Below are positions 8,777 through 18,240 of a DNA stretch of 64,000 bases, piece by piece; the stretch's first letter is position 1, and the number at the start of each line of letters is the position of its first letter. The position numbers and the translations under genes were made by a program. Location of the stretch: assembly GCF_037040815.1 (NCBI RefSeq), contig NZ_CP146232.1, positions 2,040,501 to 2,104,500 on the forward strand, given 5' to 3'. Below the pieces are notes generated by a model that did no database searches, was not told the DNA's origin, and was given only the letters and a program-made list of their open reading frames with translations. This stretch comes from Pararoseomonas sp. SCSIO 73927 (GTDB lineage Bacteria; Pseudomonadota; Alphaproteobacteria; Acetobacterales; Acetobacteraceae).

Positions 8777-9470
8777 GAAGGCCCTGCCCCGGTCCCGCGC
8801 GCCGGAGACGTCGCTCTACGCGACGGTAAAGGCCTATCTGGAGGGGCTGGGCTACGAGGCGAAAGGCGAGGTGTGCGGCTGCGACGTGGTGGCCGTGCGC
8901 CGCGACGGCGGGCCGCCCACCCTCGTCATCGCCGAGATGAAGGGCGGCTTCACGCTGGAGCTTCTGCTGCAGGGCGTGGACCGGATGCCGGCGGCGGACG
9001 CGGTGTACCTTGCCGTCCGCGCCTCCCGCCGCGGGCGGGACCGGGACCGCCGGGCCTGGAAGCTGTGCCGCCTGCTCGGATTCGGGCTGCTGGCGGTGGA
9101 CCCGGCGCGCGGCGCGGTGGAGGTGCTGGCGGAACCCACCCCCTACCGCCCGCGCCCGAACGCGGCGCGGCGGGAAGGGCTGCTGGGCGAGCATACGCGG
9201 CGGCGGGGTGATCCCAGCCCCGGCGGCAGCGTGCGGCGACCCGTCATGACGGCGTATCGCCAGGGGGCGCTGGCCCTGGCCGGGGCCCTGCGGGACGGGC
9301 CGAGGCGCCCGCGCGAGCTGGCCGGCCTGGCGCCGGGTGCCGCCCGCGTGCTGCTGCGGAACGTGTACGGCTGGTTCGAGCGGGTGGAGCGCGGGACCTA
9401 CCGGCTGACCCCCGCCGGGGAAGCGGCCGTCGCGGCGGTGGTCGGGGCGGCGGAGGGCGGCCGTCCCTGA
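8769..9470 (+). CDS. DUF2161 family protein (PD-(D/E)XK-like); start uncertain
   Basis: Matches the DUF2161 family by its N-terminal ETSLYATVKAYLEGLGYEAKGEV, the VIAEMKGGFTLELLLQGVDR core (an E-x-K nuclease-like strand) and the C-terminal LLRNVYGWFERVERGTYRLT segment. Molecular function is not established. The first ATG/GTG/TTG in frame is a GTG at 8871, which would remove the conserved first ~35 residues, including the ETSLY block. I therefore place the start provisionally at CTG 8769. CTG 8784 is another option, and coupling to or frameshifting from the HU gene is conceivable. The last base of the HU gene is only 17 nt away. Likely the second gene of an HU operon. Confidence 0.65.
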   Translation: MREKALPRSRAPETSLYATVKAYLEGLGYEAKGEVCGCDVVAVRRDGGPPTLVIAEMKGGFTLELLLQGVDRMPAADAVYLAVRASRRGRDRDRRAWKLCRLLGFGLLAVDPARGAVEVLAEPTPYRPRPNAARREGLLGEHTRRRGDPSPGGSVRRPVMTAYRQGALALAGALRDGPRRPRELAGLAPGAARVLLRNVYGWFERVERGTYRLTPAGEAAVAAVVGAAEGGRP

Positions 9471-9474
9471 GGAG

Positions 9475-9494
9475 GGGAGGGGAAGACCCCTCCC
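9475..9494. terminator. bidirectional terminator-like hairpin
   Basis: GGGAGGGG (9475-9482) and CCCCTCCC (9487-9494) flank AAGA. It lies between the convergent stops at 9470 and 9501, so it can serve both genes. Confidence 0.5.
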
Positions 9495-9500
9495 GGCCCC

Positions 9501-9821
9501 TCAGCTCTCCTCGTCGTCGCTGCTCTCGACGCCGATGTCCTCGGCGATGTCCTCGTCCTCGTCGAGGTCCTCCGCATCCTCCGCCACGTCGGCGTCGGCG
9601 TCATCCACCTCGATCTCGTCGCCGTCCGTCCCCTCCGTGGCGGCGGCGCGCTTGCGCACCTTCTCCTCGGGCAGCGGGTTGGCGGCGCGGCGCGCGCGGG
9701 GCTGCTCCGCCGGCTGCTCCGTCCCGCACTTCGGGCAGACGGCGGGGGTCTTCGTCAGGTCGTAGAAGCGGGCACCGCAGGCGACGCAGGTCCGCTTGAG
9801 GCCGAGTTCGGCAAGGGCCAT
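9501..9821 (-). CDS. TIGR02300 family zinc-ribbon protein with acidic tail
   Basis: A 106-residue protein. The N-terminal zinc ribbon is [13 protein letters not shown] followed by CPKCGTEQ (four cysteines in two CxxC pairs). The C-terminal half is strongly acidic (Asp/Glu/Ala runs), typical of the TIGR02300 family found beside aroA in alphaproteobacteria. Function is unknown. The start at 9819-9821 gives [12 protein letters not shown]; a longer frame to 9893 adds only Pro-rich sequence. It is divergent from aroA. Confidence 0.85.
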   Translation of the reverse strand: MALAELGLKRTCVACGARFYDLTKTPAVCPKCGTEQPAEQPRARRAANPLPEEKVRKRAAATEGTDGDEIEVDDADADVAEDAEDLDEDEDIAEDIGVESSDDEES

Positions 9822-9986
9822 CAGGGAAGCCTCGGATGGGTCCGGGAGGGGGCCGCGGACCGGGGGGTTCGGAAGGGCGGCGCGCATTGCCATGGGGGCA
9901 GGGGCGTGTCAAACGCCCGCGTTCATTTCCGCCCCGATTCCTGCCCGCCCCGCCTTACCCGCCACGCCTTGTCCTGGGTGCCGCCG

Positions 9987-11369
9987 ATGTCCCATCCCCC
10001 TGCGCCGACGGCGCCGATGCAGGCCTCGGCGCCCCCCGCGACAGGTCCGGGCGGGGGCGGGCTGCGCGGAACCGTCGCTGTGCCGGGCGACAAGTCCGTC
10101 TCCCACCGTGCCCTGATGTTCGGCGCGCTCGCCGTGGGCACCACGGAGATCACCGGCCTGCTGGAAGGGGAGGACGTGCTCCGCACCGCCGCCGCCATGC
10201 GCGCCCTGGGGGCGGAGGTGGAGCAGGCGGGCCCCGGCCACTGGCGCGTGGCCGGCCGCGGCGTGGGCGGGCTAGTGGAGCCGGCCGACGTGCTGGACAT
10301 GGGCAATTCCGGCACCGCCGCGCGGCTGATCTGCGGGCTGCTGGCAGGCCACCCGGTCTTTGCGGTGCTGACGGGCGACGCCTCGCTCCGCAAGCGCCCG
10401 ATGCGGCGGGTGACGGATCCGCTCTCCGCCTGCGGGGCGCGCTTCACGGGGCGGGAGGGCGGGCGCCTGCCGCTGGCGGTGGAGGGGGCGGCCGACCCCC
10501 TGCCGCTGGACTACGCCGTGCCCGTGCCCTCCGCCCAGGTGAAGTCCGCGGTGCTGCTCGCCGGCCTCTGCGCCCGCGGCACCACGCGGGTGGAGGAGCG
10601 GGAGGCGACCCGCGACCACACGGAGAACATGCTCCGCCACTTCGGCGCCGCCGTGCGGGTGGAGGCGGAGGGCAACCGCCGCGTGATCGAGCTGGACGGC
10701 CAGCCGGAGCTGCGCGCCGCGCCCGTGGTGGTGCCCGCCGACCCCTCCTCCGCCGCCTTCCCGCTGGTGGCGGCGCTGCTGGTGCCGGGATCCCGCGTGA
10801 CGGTGGAGGGCGTGGGGCTGAACCCGCTGCGCACCGGCCTCTTCGACACGCTGCGCGAGATGGGCGCGGAGCTCGTCGTCTCGAACGCGCGGGTGGAGGG
10901 CGGGGAGCCCGTGGGCGACATCACCGCCGCCTTCTCCGAGCTGCGCGGGGTGGACGTGCCGGCCGCGCGCGCCCCTTCCATGATCGACGAGTACCCCGTC
11001 CTTGCCGTGGCCGCCGCCTTCGCGCGCGGCACCAGCCGCTTCCGGGGCCTGGGCGAGCTGCGAGTGAAGGAGAGCGACCGGCTGGCCGCCACCGTCGCGC
11101 TGCTGGCCGCCAACGGCGTGCGGTCCGAGGTGGAGGGCGACGACCTGATCATCGCTCGGGATGGTGCCCCGGCCCCCGGCGGCGGGGTGGTGGAGACGCA
11201 TATGGACCACCGCATCGCCATGTCCGCCCTCGTCATGGGCCTCGCTTCCTCCCGCCCGGTGGCGGTGGACGACTCGGCCTTCATCGACACCTCCTTCCCC
11301 GGCTTCATCGGCCTGATGAACGGGCTGGCGGGCGGCGCCGCGATCACCGCCACCGGGAGGACGGCATGA
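9987..11369 (+). CDS. aroA: 3-phosphoshikimate 1-carboxyvinyltransferase (EPSP synthase)
   Basis: A 460-residue EPSP synthase, the sixth step of the shikimate pathway: it joins phosphoenolpyruvate to shikimate-3-phosphate. Motifs are [16 protein letters not shown] near the N-terminus, [12 protein letters not shown] for substrate binding, the [13 protein letters not shown] segment, and MDHRIAMS near the end. The start at 9987 was chosen as the closest ATG giving a short leader before the first barrel strand; other ATGs upstream and downstream are possible. It overlaps cmk by 4 nt (ATGA), so the two are translationally coupled. Confidence 0.95.
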   Translation: MSHPPAPTAPMQASAPPATGPGGGGLRGTVAVPGDKSVSHRALMFGALAVGTTEITGLLEGEDVLRTAAAMRALGAEVEQAGPGHWRVAGRGVGGLVEPADVLDMGNSGTAARLICGLLAGHPVFAVLTGDASLRKRPMRRVTDPLSACGARFTGREGGRLPLAVEGAADPLPLDYAVPVPSAQVKSAVLLAGLCARGTTRVEEREATRDHTENMLRHFGAAVRVEAEGNRRVIELDGQPELRAAPVVVPADPSSAAFPLVAALLVPGSRVTVEGVGLNPLRTGLFDTLREMGAELVVSNARVEGGEPVGDITAAFSELRGVDVPAARAPSMIDEYPVLAVAAAFARGTSRFRGLGELRVKESDRLAATVALLAANGVRSEVEGDDLIIARDGAPAPGGGVVETHMDHRIAMSALVMGLASSRPVAVDDSAFIDTSFPGFIGLMNGLAGGAAITATGRTA

Positions 11370-12040
11370 GCGGGACGGCCCCGGGAGGCGCGCCGCCGGA
11401 GGCGATGACGGCGCCGGTGGTGATCGCGGTGGACGGCCCCGCCGCCGCCGGCAAGGGCACGCTGGCCCGGCGCCTGGCCGCCGAGCTGGGCCTGCCCTAC
11501 CTCGACACCGGCCTGCTCTACCGCGCCGTCGCGCGCCGCGTGCTCCTCTCCGGCGGCCTGCCGACCGACCCGGCCGCGGCCGAGGCCGCCGCCGCCGCCC
11601 TGACGCCCGAGGACCTGCGGCGCCCCGACCTGCGCGCCCCGGACACGGACCAGGGCGCGAGCCAGGTGGCCGCCCAGCCCCCCGTCCGCGCCCTGCTGCT
11701 GGAGTTCCAGCGGGTCTTCGCCGCCCGCAACGGCGCGGTGATGGACGGGCGCGACATCGGCACCGTGGTCTGCCCCGATGCCCGCGTGAAGATCTTCGTC
11801 ACCGCCTCTCCCGAGGCCCGGGCGGAGCGCCGCTGGCTGGAGCGCCGGGCCAAGGGCGAAGCCATCCCCCTGGAAGAGGTTGCGGCCGAGATGGCGGTGC
11901 GCGACGCCCGCGACGCCGCCCGCGACGTGGCGCCCATGCGCGCGGCAGAGGACGCGCTGGTGCTGGACACGACGGGGCTGGACGCGGATGCCGCCTACGA
12001 GGCCGCGCTGCGGCTGGTGCGGGCGCGGCTGGACGCCTGA
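11366..12040 (+). CDS. cmk: cytidylate kinase
   Basis: A 224-residue (d)CMP kinase that makes CDP and dCDP for nucleotide supply. The P-loop is [12 protein letters not shown], followed by [14 protein letters not shown] for CMP binding. The [12 protein letters not shown] and [10 protein letters not shown] segments match the family. The start codon overlaps the aroA stop. In many alphaproteobacteria cmk is followed by rpsA; here a DUF3592 gene follows after about 160 nt. Confidence 0.95.
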   Translation: MSGTAPGGAPPEAMTAPVVIAVDGPAAAGKGTLARRLAAELGLPYLDTGLLYRAVARRVLLSGGLPTDPAAAEAAAAALTPEDLRRPDLRAPDTDQGASQVAAQPPVRALLLEFQRVFAARNGAVMDGRDIGTVVCPDARVKIFVTASPEARAERRWLERRAKGEAIPLEEVAAEMAVRDARDAARDVAPMRAAEDALVLDTTGLDADAAYEAALRLVRARLDA

Positions 12041-12198
12041 GGGTGGCCGGGCGGAACCGGAGGGAAAGGGATCTCCTTTTTCTGGAATCCCCTCACGGAT
12101 TGTCCGCCGAAATGGGGTGTTGCTTTCCCGGGGCGGCCTAGCCCCCTTGATCTCCGACGGTTTGAGGCCCTGCGCCGTGCGATGTAGCGTCGTGCGGT

Positions 12199-12591
12199 AT
12201 GGAGAACCTGTGGCTGGCAGCGGCCATCCTCGGCGTCGCCGGGCTCGCGCTGCTCCGATTGCGCCAGATGCTGCGATGGGTTCGGTGCGAGGCGACGTTC
12301 CTCGGCATCGCGGAGCCGCGCCGTCAGGGTGGATCCTACACGGGGCAGCCCATGCCGATCCTTTTCCGGCTCCCGGACGGGACGGAGGTGCGTGCCGCTC
12401 TGCGCAACTACGGCCGGGGCAACCTGCCGCGGGTCGGCGCGCGGCTGCAGATTCGGCACCATCCCGACGATCCCGAGCGCGTGGAATGGGCCTCGGCCGT
12501 TCCTCTTCTCGCTCTCGTCCTTACCCTTCTGCTGGCCGTCCTGGTGGCGGTCCTGCGGCGATCGCTCCGCGAGGCGGGCTTTCTGGTCTAG
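12199..12591 (+). CDS. DUF3592-like membrane protein
   Basis: A 130-residue protein with a hydrophobic segment at each end (about 5-20 and 98-117) and a beta-rich middle containing PMPILFRLPDGTEV and HHPDDPERVEW, resembling DUF3592 proteins. Function is unknown. No clear Shine-Dalgarno precedes the ATG. It stands alone between cmk and the MMPL exporter and is followed by a small hairpin. Confidence 0.65.
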   Translation: MENLWLAAAILGVAGLALLRLRQMLRWVRCEATFLGIAEPRRQGGSYTGQPMPILFRLPDGTEVRAALRNYGRGNLPRVGARLQIRHHPDDPERVEWASAVPLLALVLTLLLAVLVAVLRRSLREAGFLV

Positions 12592-12593
12592 GC

Positions 12594-12613
12594 CATCTCT
12601 CTCGGGAGAGATG
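12594..12613 (+). terminator. small hairpin after DUF3592 gene
   Basis: CATCTCTC (12594-12601) and GAGAGATG (12606-12613) pair around TCGG. It starts 3 nt after the stop codon. No T-run follows, so it is a weak terminator candidate. Confidence 0.4.
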
Positions 12614-12714
12614 ATTGCTCGGCCTGGGGGAGGCGCGCCGTACCCGCCTGGAAGCGGACCCCTTGCCGGCCACCCGAATCGCCATTCCCCGCATTTTCGG
12701 GGACAAGGCGCCGC

Positions 12715-15054
12715 ATGATTCGCCACGCCGCCGCCCGTCTGGTGCTCGCCCTCCTGGCGCTGGCCCTTCTCGGCCTGCTGCTGTTCCGCGTGATCGAGAT
12801 CCGCACGGACATGGCGGACTTCCTGCCCCCCGCCGCGACGCCCGAGGCCGCCTTCCTGCTGGAGGAGCTGCGGGAGGGCGCGGCGACCACCCTGCTGCTG
12901 GCGGGGATTGAGGGCGCGGAGGAGGCGGAACTGGCGCGCATCTCCCGCGGCATGGGGGAGGCGATGAGGGCCACGGGCCGCTTCGCCTTCGTCGGCAACG
13001 GCACGGCGGACCTCACGGAGGGGGAGCAGGCCCTGCTGTTCCGCTACCGCTACCTGCTCGGCAACTCGGAAGGGCGCTTCGAGCCGCTGGCGCTGCGGCG
13101 GGGGCTGGAGGCGGTGCTGGACGGGCTGCGCTCCTCTCTCTCCGGCCTCTTCTCCCGGCTGGGCTTCGCCGATCCCACGGGGGTGTTCCTGGAGACGCTG
13201 AAGGGCTGGCTCGGCGGCTCCTCCGTGCAGGTCCGGCACGGGGCGTGGTTCGCGGGCGGGGAGGGACCTCCGCGCGCGCTGATGGTGGCGCGCAGCCGGG
13301 CCGCGGGCACGGATACGGAGGCCCAGGCGCAGGCGGCGGAGGCGGTGCGCGCGGCCTTCGCGGCGGCCGATCCGAAGGGCGCGCGGCTGCTGCTCTCCGG
13401 CCCCGGCGTCTTCGCCGCCGCCGCCGCCGCCTCCGTGCGGGCGGATGTGGAGCGGGTCTCGATCCTCTCGGGCGCGCTGCTGCTGGCCTTCCTCGTCTGG
13501 CGCTACCGCTCGCCCGTGATGATCCTCGCCATGGCGGTGCCGCTGCTGGCGGGCACGCTGGCGGGGGCGCTGGCGGTCGCGCTCGTCTTCGGGCGGGTGC
13601 AGGGGGCGGCGCTGGGCTTCGGGGTGACGATGCTGGGGGTCGCGGTGGACTACCCCATCCTCCTCCTCACCGGGCGGCGCCCGGGGGAGGCGTTGGGGGA
13701 GGCCGCGCGGCGGATCTGGCCGACCCTGCGGCTCGCGGCGGGCGCCGCGGCGCTTGGCCTGGTGGCAATGATGGCCTCCGGCTTCCCCGGCCTGGCGCAA
13801 CTCGGGCTCTTCGGGGCGGCCGGGCTGCTGGCGGCGGTGGCGGTCACGCGCTGGGGCCTGCCCGCGCTGCTGCCGGGTGCGGCGCTCACCGCGCACCCCC
13901 TGCCGGGCTGGGCCGGGCGCGCCCTCGCGCGGCTCTCGGGCCGGCCCGTCCTGGCGGCAGGGGCGGTGGTGCTGGCGCTGGGCTGGATCGTGGGGGCCGG
14001 GGCGCCGCGCTGGGAGGACGACATCGCCCGCCTCAGCCCTGTGCCCGAGGCGGACCGCAACCTGGATACGGAGCTGCGCCGCCAGCTCGGCGCGCCGGAT
14101 GTCCGCACCCTGCTGGCGCTGCGGGGCGGGGATGCGGAGGCGGTGCTCCGCGCCTCGGAGCGAGCGGCGGCCGCCCTGGCGCCGCTGGTGGCGGATGGGC
14201 GCCTGGCCGGGGCCGACCTGCCCAGCCGCTACCTTCCCAGCGGGGCCACCCAGGCGGCGCGCCGGGCGGGCCTGCCGGCGCGGGACGATCTCTCCGCCCG
14301 GCTGGCCGAGGCCGCCTCCGGCCTTCCCTTCCGCCTCCCGGCTTTCGTGCCCTTCCTGGACGGGGTGGAGGAGAGCCGCGGCCTGCCCTTGCTGACGCCC
14401 GAGGGGCTGGCCGAGGCGCCCCTGATCGCCACCCGCCTCTCGCCCCTGCTGTCGCGGCGCGGCGAGGAGTGGCGCGGTCTCGGCCTGCTGGCCGGGGTCG
14501 CGGACACGGCCGCCCTGCGCGCGGCGGTGGCGGGGCTGAACGATCCCGGCGTGCTGCTGGTGGACGTGAAGGCCGAGACGGAGGGCATGATCGCCGCCAC
14601 CACGCGCGGCGCGCTGCTCTGGTGCGGCGTGGGCGCGCTGGCGGTGCTGGCGCTGCTCGGCGCCGGGCTGCGCGGGGTGGCGGCGGCGCTGTGGCACCTG
14701 GCCCCTATGGCCGGGGCGGTAACGATCGTGCTGGCCGTCCTCTCCGCCGCCGGGGAGCGGCTGACGCCCTTCCATCTCGCCGCGCTGCTGCTGATGGCCG
14801 GCGTCGGGCTGGACTACGCGCTGTTCCTCGCCCGGCGCGAGGCGGCGGAGGAGGCGGCGCGGAGCCGGGCCGCCGTGCTGAGCTGCGCGGTGGCCACGCT
14901 GCTCACCTTCGGGCTGCTGGCGCTTTGCGAGACGCCCGTGCTGCGCGGCATTGGCCTGACCGTTTCCGTCGGCGTGGCCGCCGCCTTCGGGCTGGCCCTC
15001 GCGCTCTCCCCGCGCCCGGGCGGCCGCGCGGAGGACCCGTTCGAGGGAGCGTGA
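12715..15054 (+). CDS. MMPL/RND-type exporter (COG4258-like)
   Basis: A 779-residue inner-membrane protein of the MMPL/RND superfamily. It has an N-terminal anchor, a first periplasmic loop beginning RTDMADFLPP, a six-helix bundle at about 240-410, a second periplasmic loop (about 430-620) and a second helical bundle to the C-terminus. The LGVAVDYPILLLTGRR and GVGLDYALFLARRE segments are the usual TM4-like signatures. COG4258 members often sit in aryl-polyene or lipid clusters; no acyltransferase or ketosynthase genes are nearby here. Substrate unknown. Confidence 0.8.
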   Translation: MIRHAAARLVLALLALALLGLLLFRVIEIRTDMADFLPPAATPEAAFLLEELREGAATTLLLAGIEGAEEAELARISRGMGEAMRATGRFAFVGNGTADLTEGEQALLFRYRYLLGNSEGRFEPLALRRGLEAVLDGLRSSLSGLFSRLGFADPTGVFLETLKGWLGGSSVQVRHGAWFAGGEGPPRALMVARSRAAGTDTEAQAQAAEAVRAAFAAADPKGARLLLSGPGVFAAAAAASVRADVERVSILSGALLLAFLVWRYRSPVMILAMAVPLLAGTLAGALAVALVFGRVQGAALGFGVTMLGVAVDYPILLLTGRRPGEALGEAARRIWPTLRLAAGAAALGLVAMMASGFPGLAQLGLFGAAGLLAAVAVTRWGLPALLPGAALTAHPLPGWAGRALARLSGRPVLAAGAVVLALGWIVGAGAPRWEDDIARLSPVPEADRNLDTELRRQLGAPDVRTLLALRGGDAEAVLRASERAAAALAPLVADGRLAGADLPSRYLPSGATQAARRAGLPARDDLSARLAEAASGLPFRLPAFVPFLDGVEESRGLPLLTPEGLAEAPLIATRLSPLLSRRGEEWRGLGLLAGVADTAALRAAVAGLNDPGVLLVDVKAETEGMIAATTRGALLWCGVGALAVLALLGAGLRGVAAALWHLAPMAGAVTIVLAVLSAAGERLTPFHLAALLLMAGVGLDYALFLARREAAEEAARSRAAVLSCAVATLLTFGLLALCETPVLRGIGLTVSVGVAAAFGLALALSPRPGGRAEDPFEGA

Positions 15055-15134
15055 TCGGAAAGCGGAAGGGGACGCCTTCCCCGCGCCCCGGGCGCGGCCC
15101 CATAGCGGGGGCAACACCTGATAAGGAGAGCGCC

Positions 15135-15749
15135 ATGATTCGCACCCCCGTCCTGCTTGCCGCGGCCCTGCTCGCCGCCCCCTCCCTGGTCCCCGCCCTG
15201 GCCCAGGCCCAGACCGCCCCGGCGGACCCGGCCGTGCGGGAGATGCGGCGGGAGCGCTCCAACCCCGGCGCCATCCCCTCCGTTCCCGCGCAGAACCGCA
15301 ACGCCGCCCTGGCGGATGCCGGCGGCGTGGAGACCGCCCGCGGCCAGATGGCCGAGGCCCGCGCCCTTCTGATCCGCCGCCAGGCCGGCCGCGCCGTGGA
15401 GGCGCTGGAGCGGATGGAGACGCGGCTCCTGACCAACTCCGTGCTGGCGAGCGAGGCGGACCGGCCCCAGTCCAGCGCGGCGCTGAGCCAGATCACTGAG
15501 GCGCGGCGCCTGGCCGCGCAGGGCGATACCCGCTCCGCCCTGCAGGCCCTGGACCGTGCCGAGGCTGCCCTGCCCGCCTCCCCGACCGGCCCCGGCGCCC
15601 GCCCCTTGCCGGAGGACGTTCCGACCTCCGTGGATGCGCCCCGCCCGCCGGCCGAGGGCCGCCGCGGCACCCCGCGCCAGGGCCCGCGCCCGGCCGTGCC
15701 GCCGGCGGCGCCCTCCGGCGTGCCGGCGGAGACGATGCCGCGGGGGTAG
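15135..15749 (+). CDS. secreted hypothetical protein, helical repeats and Pro-rich tail
   Basis: A 204-residue protein with a clear signal peptide (to about ALAQAQTA). The middle is alanine-rich and helical: ARALLIRRQAGRAVEALERME and TRSALQALDRAEAAL look like two TPR-like hairpins. The tail is Pro/Arg-rich. The AAGGAGAG ribosome binding site lies about 6 nt before the ATG. No family recognised. It is 80 nt downstream of the MMPL exporter and may share its transcript. Confidence 0.7.
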   Translation: MIRTPVLLAAALLAAPSLVPALAQAQTAPADPAVREMRRERSNPGAIPSVPAQNRNAALADAGGVETARGQMAEARALLIRRQAGRAVEALERMETRLLTNSVLASEADRPQSSAALSQITEARRLAAQGDTRSALQALDRAEAALPASPTGPGARPLPEDVPTSVDAPRPPAEGRRGTPRQGPRPAVPPAAPSGVPAETMPRG

Positions 15750-15770
15750 GTCCAGGTCTTTCGGCTGCTG

Positions 15771-16016
15771 GTCTGTCCCGGGGAGAGGAAGAAGGAATTC
15801 TTCCTCTCCCCGGACCCCTCACCATCTTCTTCTTCTTCGAGTTGGTCTTACCCTGCTGCCGGTGCGCCTCGGGTCCATGACCCGAGGCGACTGCAAGGGC
15901 AGTATAACGCCGACCGCGCCGAGACCCCGTGTCAGGTCGGGGCGGCGGCAGCCAGATGGTGTCCCAAGGGCCTCAGGCCCTTGGCGGGCGTCCAGGGGGC
16001 GGAGCCCCTTGGGGCC
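15771..16016 (+). repeat. A-B-C hairpin element, copy 1
   Basis: Module A (15778-15813): CCGGGGAGAGGAAGAA, loop GGAA, exact complement. Module B (15865-15889): CGCCTCGGGTC, loop CAT, exact complement, followed by ACTGCAAGGGCAG. Module C: CCAAGGGCC (15964-15972), loop TCA, GGCCCTTGG (15976-15984), then a second GC palindrome. A starts 29 nt after the stop at 15749. The centre-to-centre A-B distance is 81.5 nt. Confidence 0.85.
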
Positions 16017-16143
16017 GAGGACGCGTCTTCTCCAGGCCCGCTTCCCCCGCATGGGCGGGCGGCGCGGCATCATCGCCGGAAACCCTCGCAATCCGGTGTG
16101 CGGCGCGCTATCTGTGCGGCGCAACACGCCGAACCGCCGAAGA

Positions 16144-16174
16144 AAGGCCCCGCCGCCGATGCGCGCGGGGCCTT
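16144..16174. repeat. hairpin in the typA upstream region
   Basis: AAGGCCCCGC (16144-16153) pairs with GCGGGGCCTT (16165-16174) around 11 nt. It looks like a terminator or attenuator about 120 nt before typA. No gene ends just upstream, and I could not fold a tRNA there, so its role is open. Confidence 0.4.
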
Positions 16175-16297
16175 CCATATGGGTTGGATCTTCGGGCGGA
16201 GGCCGCCGGACCGCACGGGCCGGCGAAACGGCGCGATGGGCCCGGGAACCCGGCCACGGGGATTGGGCCCGCATCGCGCACAGAGGAATATCGCGCG

Positions 16298-18133
16298 GTG
16301 ACGCAGAACATCCGCAACGTGGCGATCATCGCCCACGTCGACCATGGCAAGACCACGCTCGTCGACAATCTCCTGAAGCAGGCCGGCGCCTTCCGCGCGA
16401 ACCAGCAGGTCGCCGAGCGGGCCATGGACCGCAACGACCTGGAGCGCGAGCGCGGCATCACCATCCTCGCCAAGTCCACCGCGGTGGACTGGAAGGGGAC
16501 GAAGATCAACATCGTCGACACCCCTGGCCACGCCGATTTCGGCGGCGAGGTGGAGCGCATCCTGTCCATGGTGGACGGCGCCATCGTGCTCTGCGACGCG
16601 GCCGAGGGCCCGCTGCCGCAGACGAAGTTCGTGCTGACCAAGGCGCTGGCCCGCGGCCTGAAGCCGATTGTGGTCATCAACAAGGTGGACCGCCAGGACG
16701 CGCGCGCCGACGAGGTGCTGAACGAGGTGTTCGACCTCTTCGCCGCCTTGGGCGCGACGGACGAGCAGCTGGACTTCCACACCATGTTCGCCTCCGGCCG
16801 CCAGGGCTGGGCCGACATGTCGATGGACGGGCCGCGCAAGGACCTGTCCCCGATGTTCGACCTGATCCTGAGCCACGTGCCGGCCCCGAAGGTGGACGTG
16901 AACGCCCCCTTCGCCATGAACGCCTCCATCCTTGAGGCGGACAACTTTCTCGGCCGCATCCTGACGGGCCGCGTGGAGCAGGGCACGGCGCGGGTGAACA
17001 TGCCCGTGCGCGTGCTGCGCCAGGACGGCACGGTGGTGGAGACGGGGCGGCTGACGAAGCTGATGACCTTCTCCGGCCTGGACCGCGTGCCGGTGGACGA
17101 GGTGCAGGCGGGCGACATCATCGCCATCGCCGGCCTGTCCGACGCGACGATCCCCGACACCATCGCCTCCCCTGAGGTGACGGAGCCGCTGCCGGCCATC
17201 CCGGTCGATCCGCCGACGCTCACCATGACCTTCCGCATCAACGACGGTCCGCTCGGCGGCCGCGAGGGCAAGAAGGTCACGTCGCGCCAGATCCGTGATC
17301 GCCTGTTCAAGGAGATCGAGGGCAACGTCGCCATCAAGGTGAAGGTGTCCGAGGAAGTGGACGCCTTCGAGGTGGCGGGCCGCGGCGAGCTGCAGCTCGG
17401 CGTGCTGATCGAGACGATGCGGCGCGAGGGCTTCGAGCTGACCATCGGGCGCCCCCGCGTGCTGACGCAGGTGAACCCGGAGACCGGCGAGAAGGAGGAG
17501 CCCTACGAGGAGGTTCTCGTCGACGTGGACGAGAGCTACTCCGGCGTGGTCGTCGAGAAGATGGCGCTGCGCAAGGGCATGATGCAGGACATGCGGCCCT
17601 CCGGCGGCGGCAAGGTGCGCCTGACCTTCGAGATCCCGTCGCGCGGCCTGATCGGCTACCACGGCGAGTTCATGACGGACACGCGCGGCACGGGCATGAT
17701 GAACCGCCTGTTCATCGGCTACCGCCCCTGGGCCGGCTCCATCGAGGGGCGCGTCAAGGGCTCCCTGATCTCCAACTCGGACGGCGAGGCGGTGCAGTAC
17801 GCGCTGTTCGCCCTGCAGGAGCGCGGCGCGCTCTTCGTCGATCCTGGCGTGAAGGTCTATGTCGGCCTCATCCTCGGCGAGCACTCGCGCGAGAACGACC
17901 TCGACGTGAACCCGATCAAGGAGAAGAAGCTCACCAACATCCGGGCCGCCGGCAAGGATGAGGCGCTTCTCCTGGTTCCGCCGCGCCGCATGTCGCTGGA
18001 GCAGGCGATCGCCTACATCGAGGACGACGAGCTGGTGGAGGTGACGCCGACCGCGGTGCGGCTCCGCAAGCGCTACCTCGACCCGAACGAGCGCAAGAAG
18101 CACGCCCGCCGCTCGGAGAGCGAGGCGGCGTGA
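16298..18133 (+). CDS. typA: ribosome-associated translational GTPase TypA/BipA
   Basis: A 611-residue GTPase of the EF-G-like BipA family, which binds ribosomes and helps 50S assembly and stress adaptation. G1 is AHVDHGKTT (residues 12-20), G2 region is RERGITI, G3 is DTPGHADFGGE, and G4 is NKVDR. The BipA-specific C-terminal domain is recognisable from GLIGYHGEFMTDTRGTG and MNRLFIGYRPWAG. The start is a GTG (16298) with GAGGA about 10 nt upstream, giving MTQNIRNVAI as in homologues. It is followed by a strong terminator. Confidence 0.96.
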   Translation: MTQNIRNVAIIAHVDHGKTTLVDNLLKQAGAFRANQQVAERAMDRNDLERERGITILAKSTAVDWKGTKINIVDTPGHADFGGEVERILSMVDGAIVLCDAAEGPLPQTKFVLTKALARGLKPIVVINKVDRQDARADEVLNEVFDLFAALGATDEQLDFHTMFASGRQGWADMSMDGPRKDLSPMFDLILSHVPAPKVDVNAPFAMNASILEADNFLGRILTGRVEQGTARVNMPVRVLRQDGTVVETGRLTKLMTFSGLDRVPVDEVQAGDIIAIAGLSDATIPDTIASPEVTEPLPAIPVDPPTLTMTFRINDGPLGGREGKKVTSRQIRDRLFKEIEGNVAIKVKVSEEVDAFEVAGRGELQLGVLIETMRREGFELTIGRPRVLTQVNPETGEKEEPYEEVLVDVDESYSGVVVEKMALRKGMMQDMRPSGGGKVRLTFEIPSRGLIGYHGEFMTDTRGTGMMNRLFIGYRPWAGSIEGRVKGSLISNSDGEAVQYALFALQERGALFVDPGVKVYVGLILGEHSRENDLDVNPIKEKKLTNIRAAGKDEALLLVPPRRMSLEQAIAYIEDDELVEVTPTAVRLRKRYLDPNERKKHARRSESEAA

Positions 18134-18149
18134 GCCGAAGGGGCTGAAT

Positions 18150-18185
18150 GGAAGGGGCCAGGGGAGCAATCCCCTGGCCCCTTCC
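18150..18185 (+). terminator. typA terminator with GNRA loop
   Basis: A perfect 16-bp stem, 18150-18165 with 18170-18185 (arms GGAAGGGGCCAGGGGA and its complement), is capped by GCAA, a GNRA tetraloop. It is followed by TCTTTCC. It lies 17 nt after the typA stop. Confidence 0.75.
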
Positions 18186-18240
18186 TCTTTCCAGGCCCCG
18201 CATCGCGGGCCAGCCCGTGAAGACTGTGCTACAAGCGCGC

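Noticed and set aside
11995..15117. 1040-codon minus-strand frame opposite the MMPL exporter
   Set aside because: Composition (Arg/Gln/Pro/Gly) is that of an antisense shadow, while the plus-strand frame shows clear membrane and loop motifs.
15771..16016. CRISPR array interpretation of the palindromic repeats
   Set aside because: Copies are dispersed over 47 kb in both orientations, not regularly spaced with spacers, and no cas gene is present.
16081..16180. Possible tRNA or small RNA gene upstream of typA
   Set aside because: A terminator-like hairpin is present, but I could not form a cloverleaf or find a T-loop consensus upstream of it.
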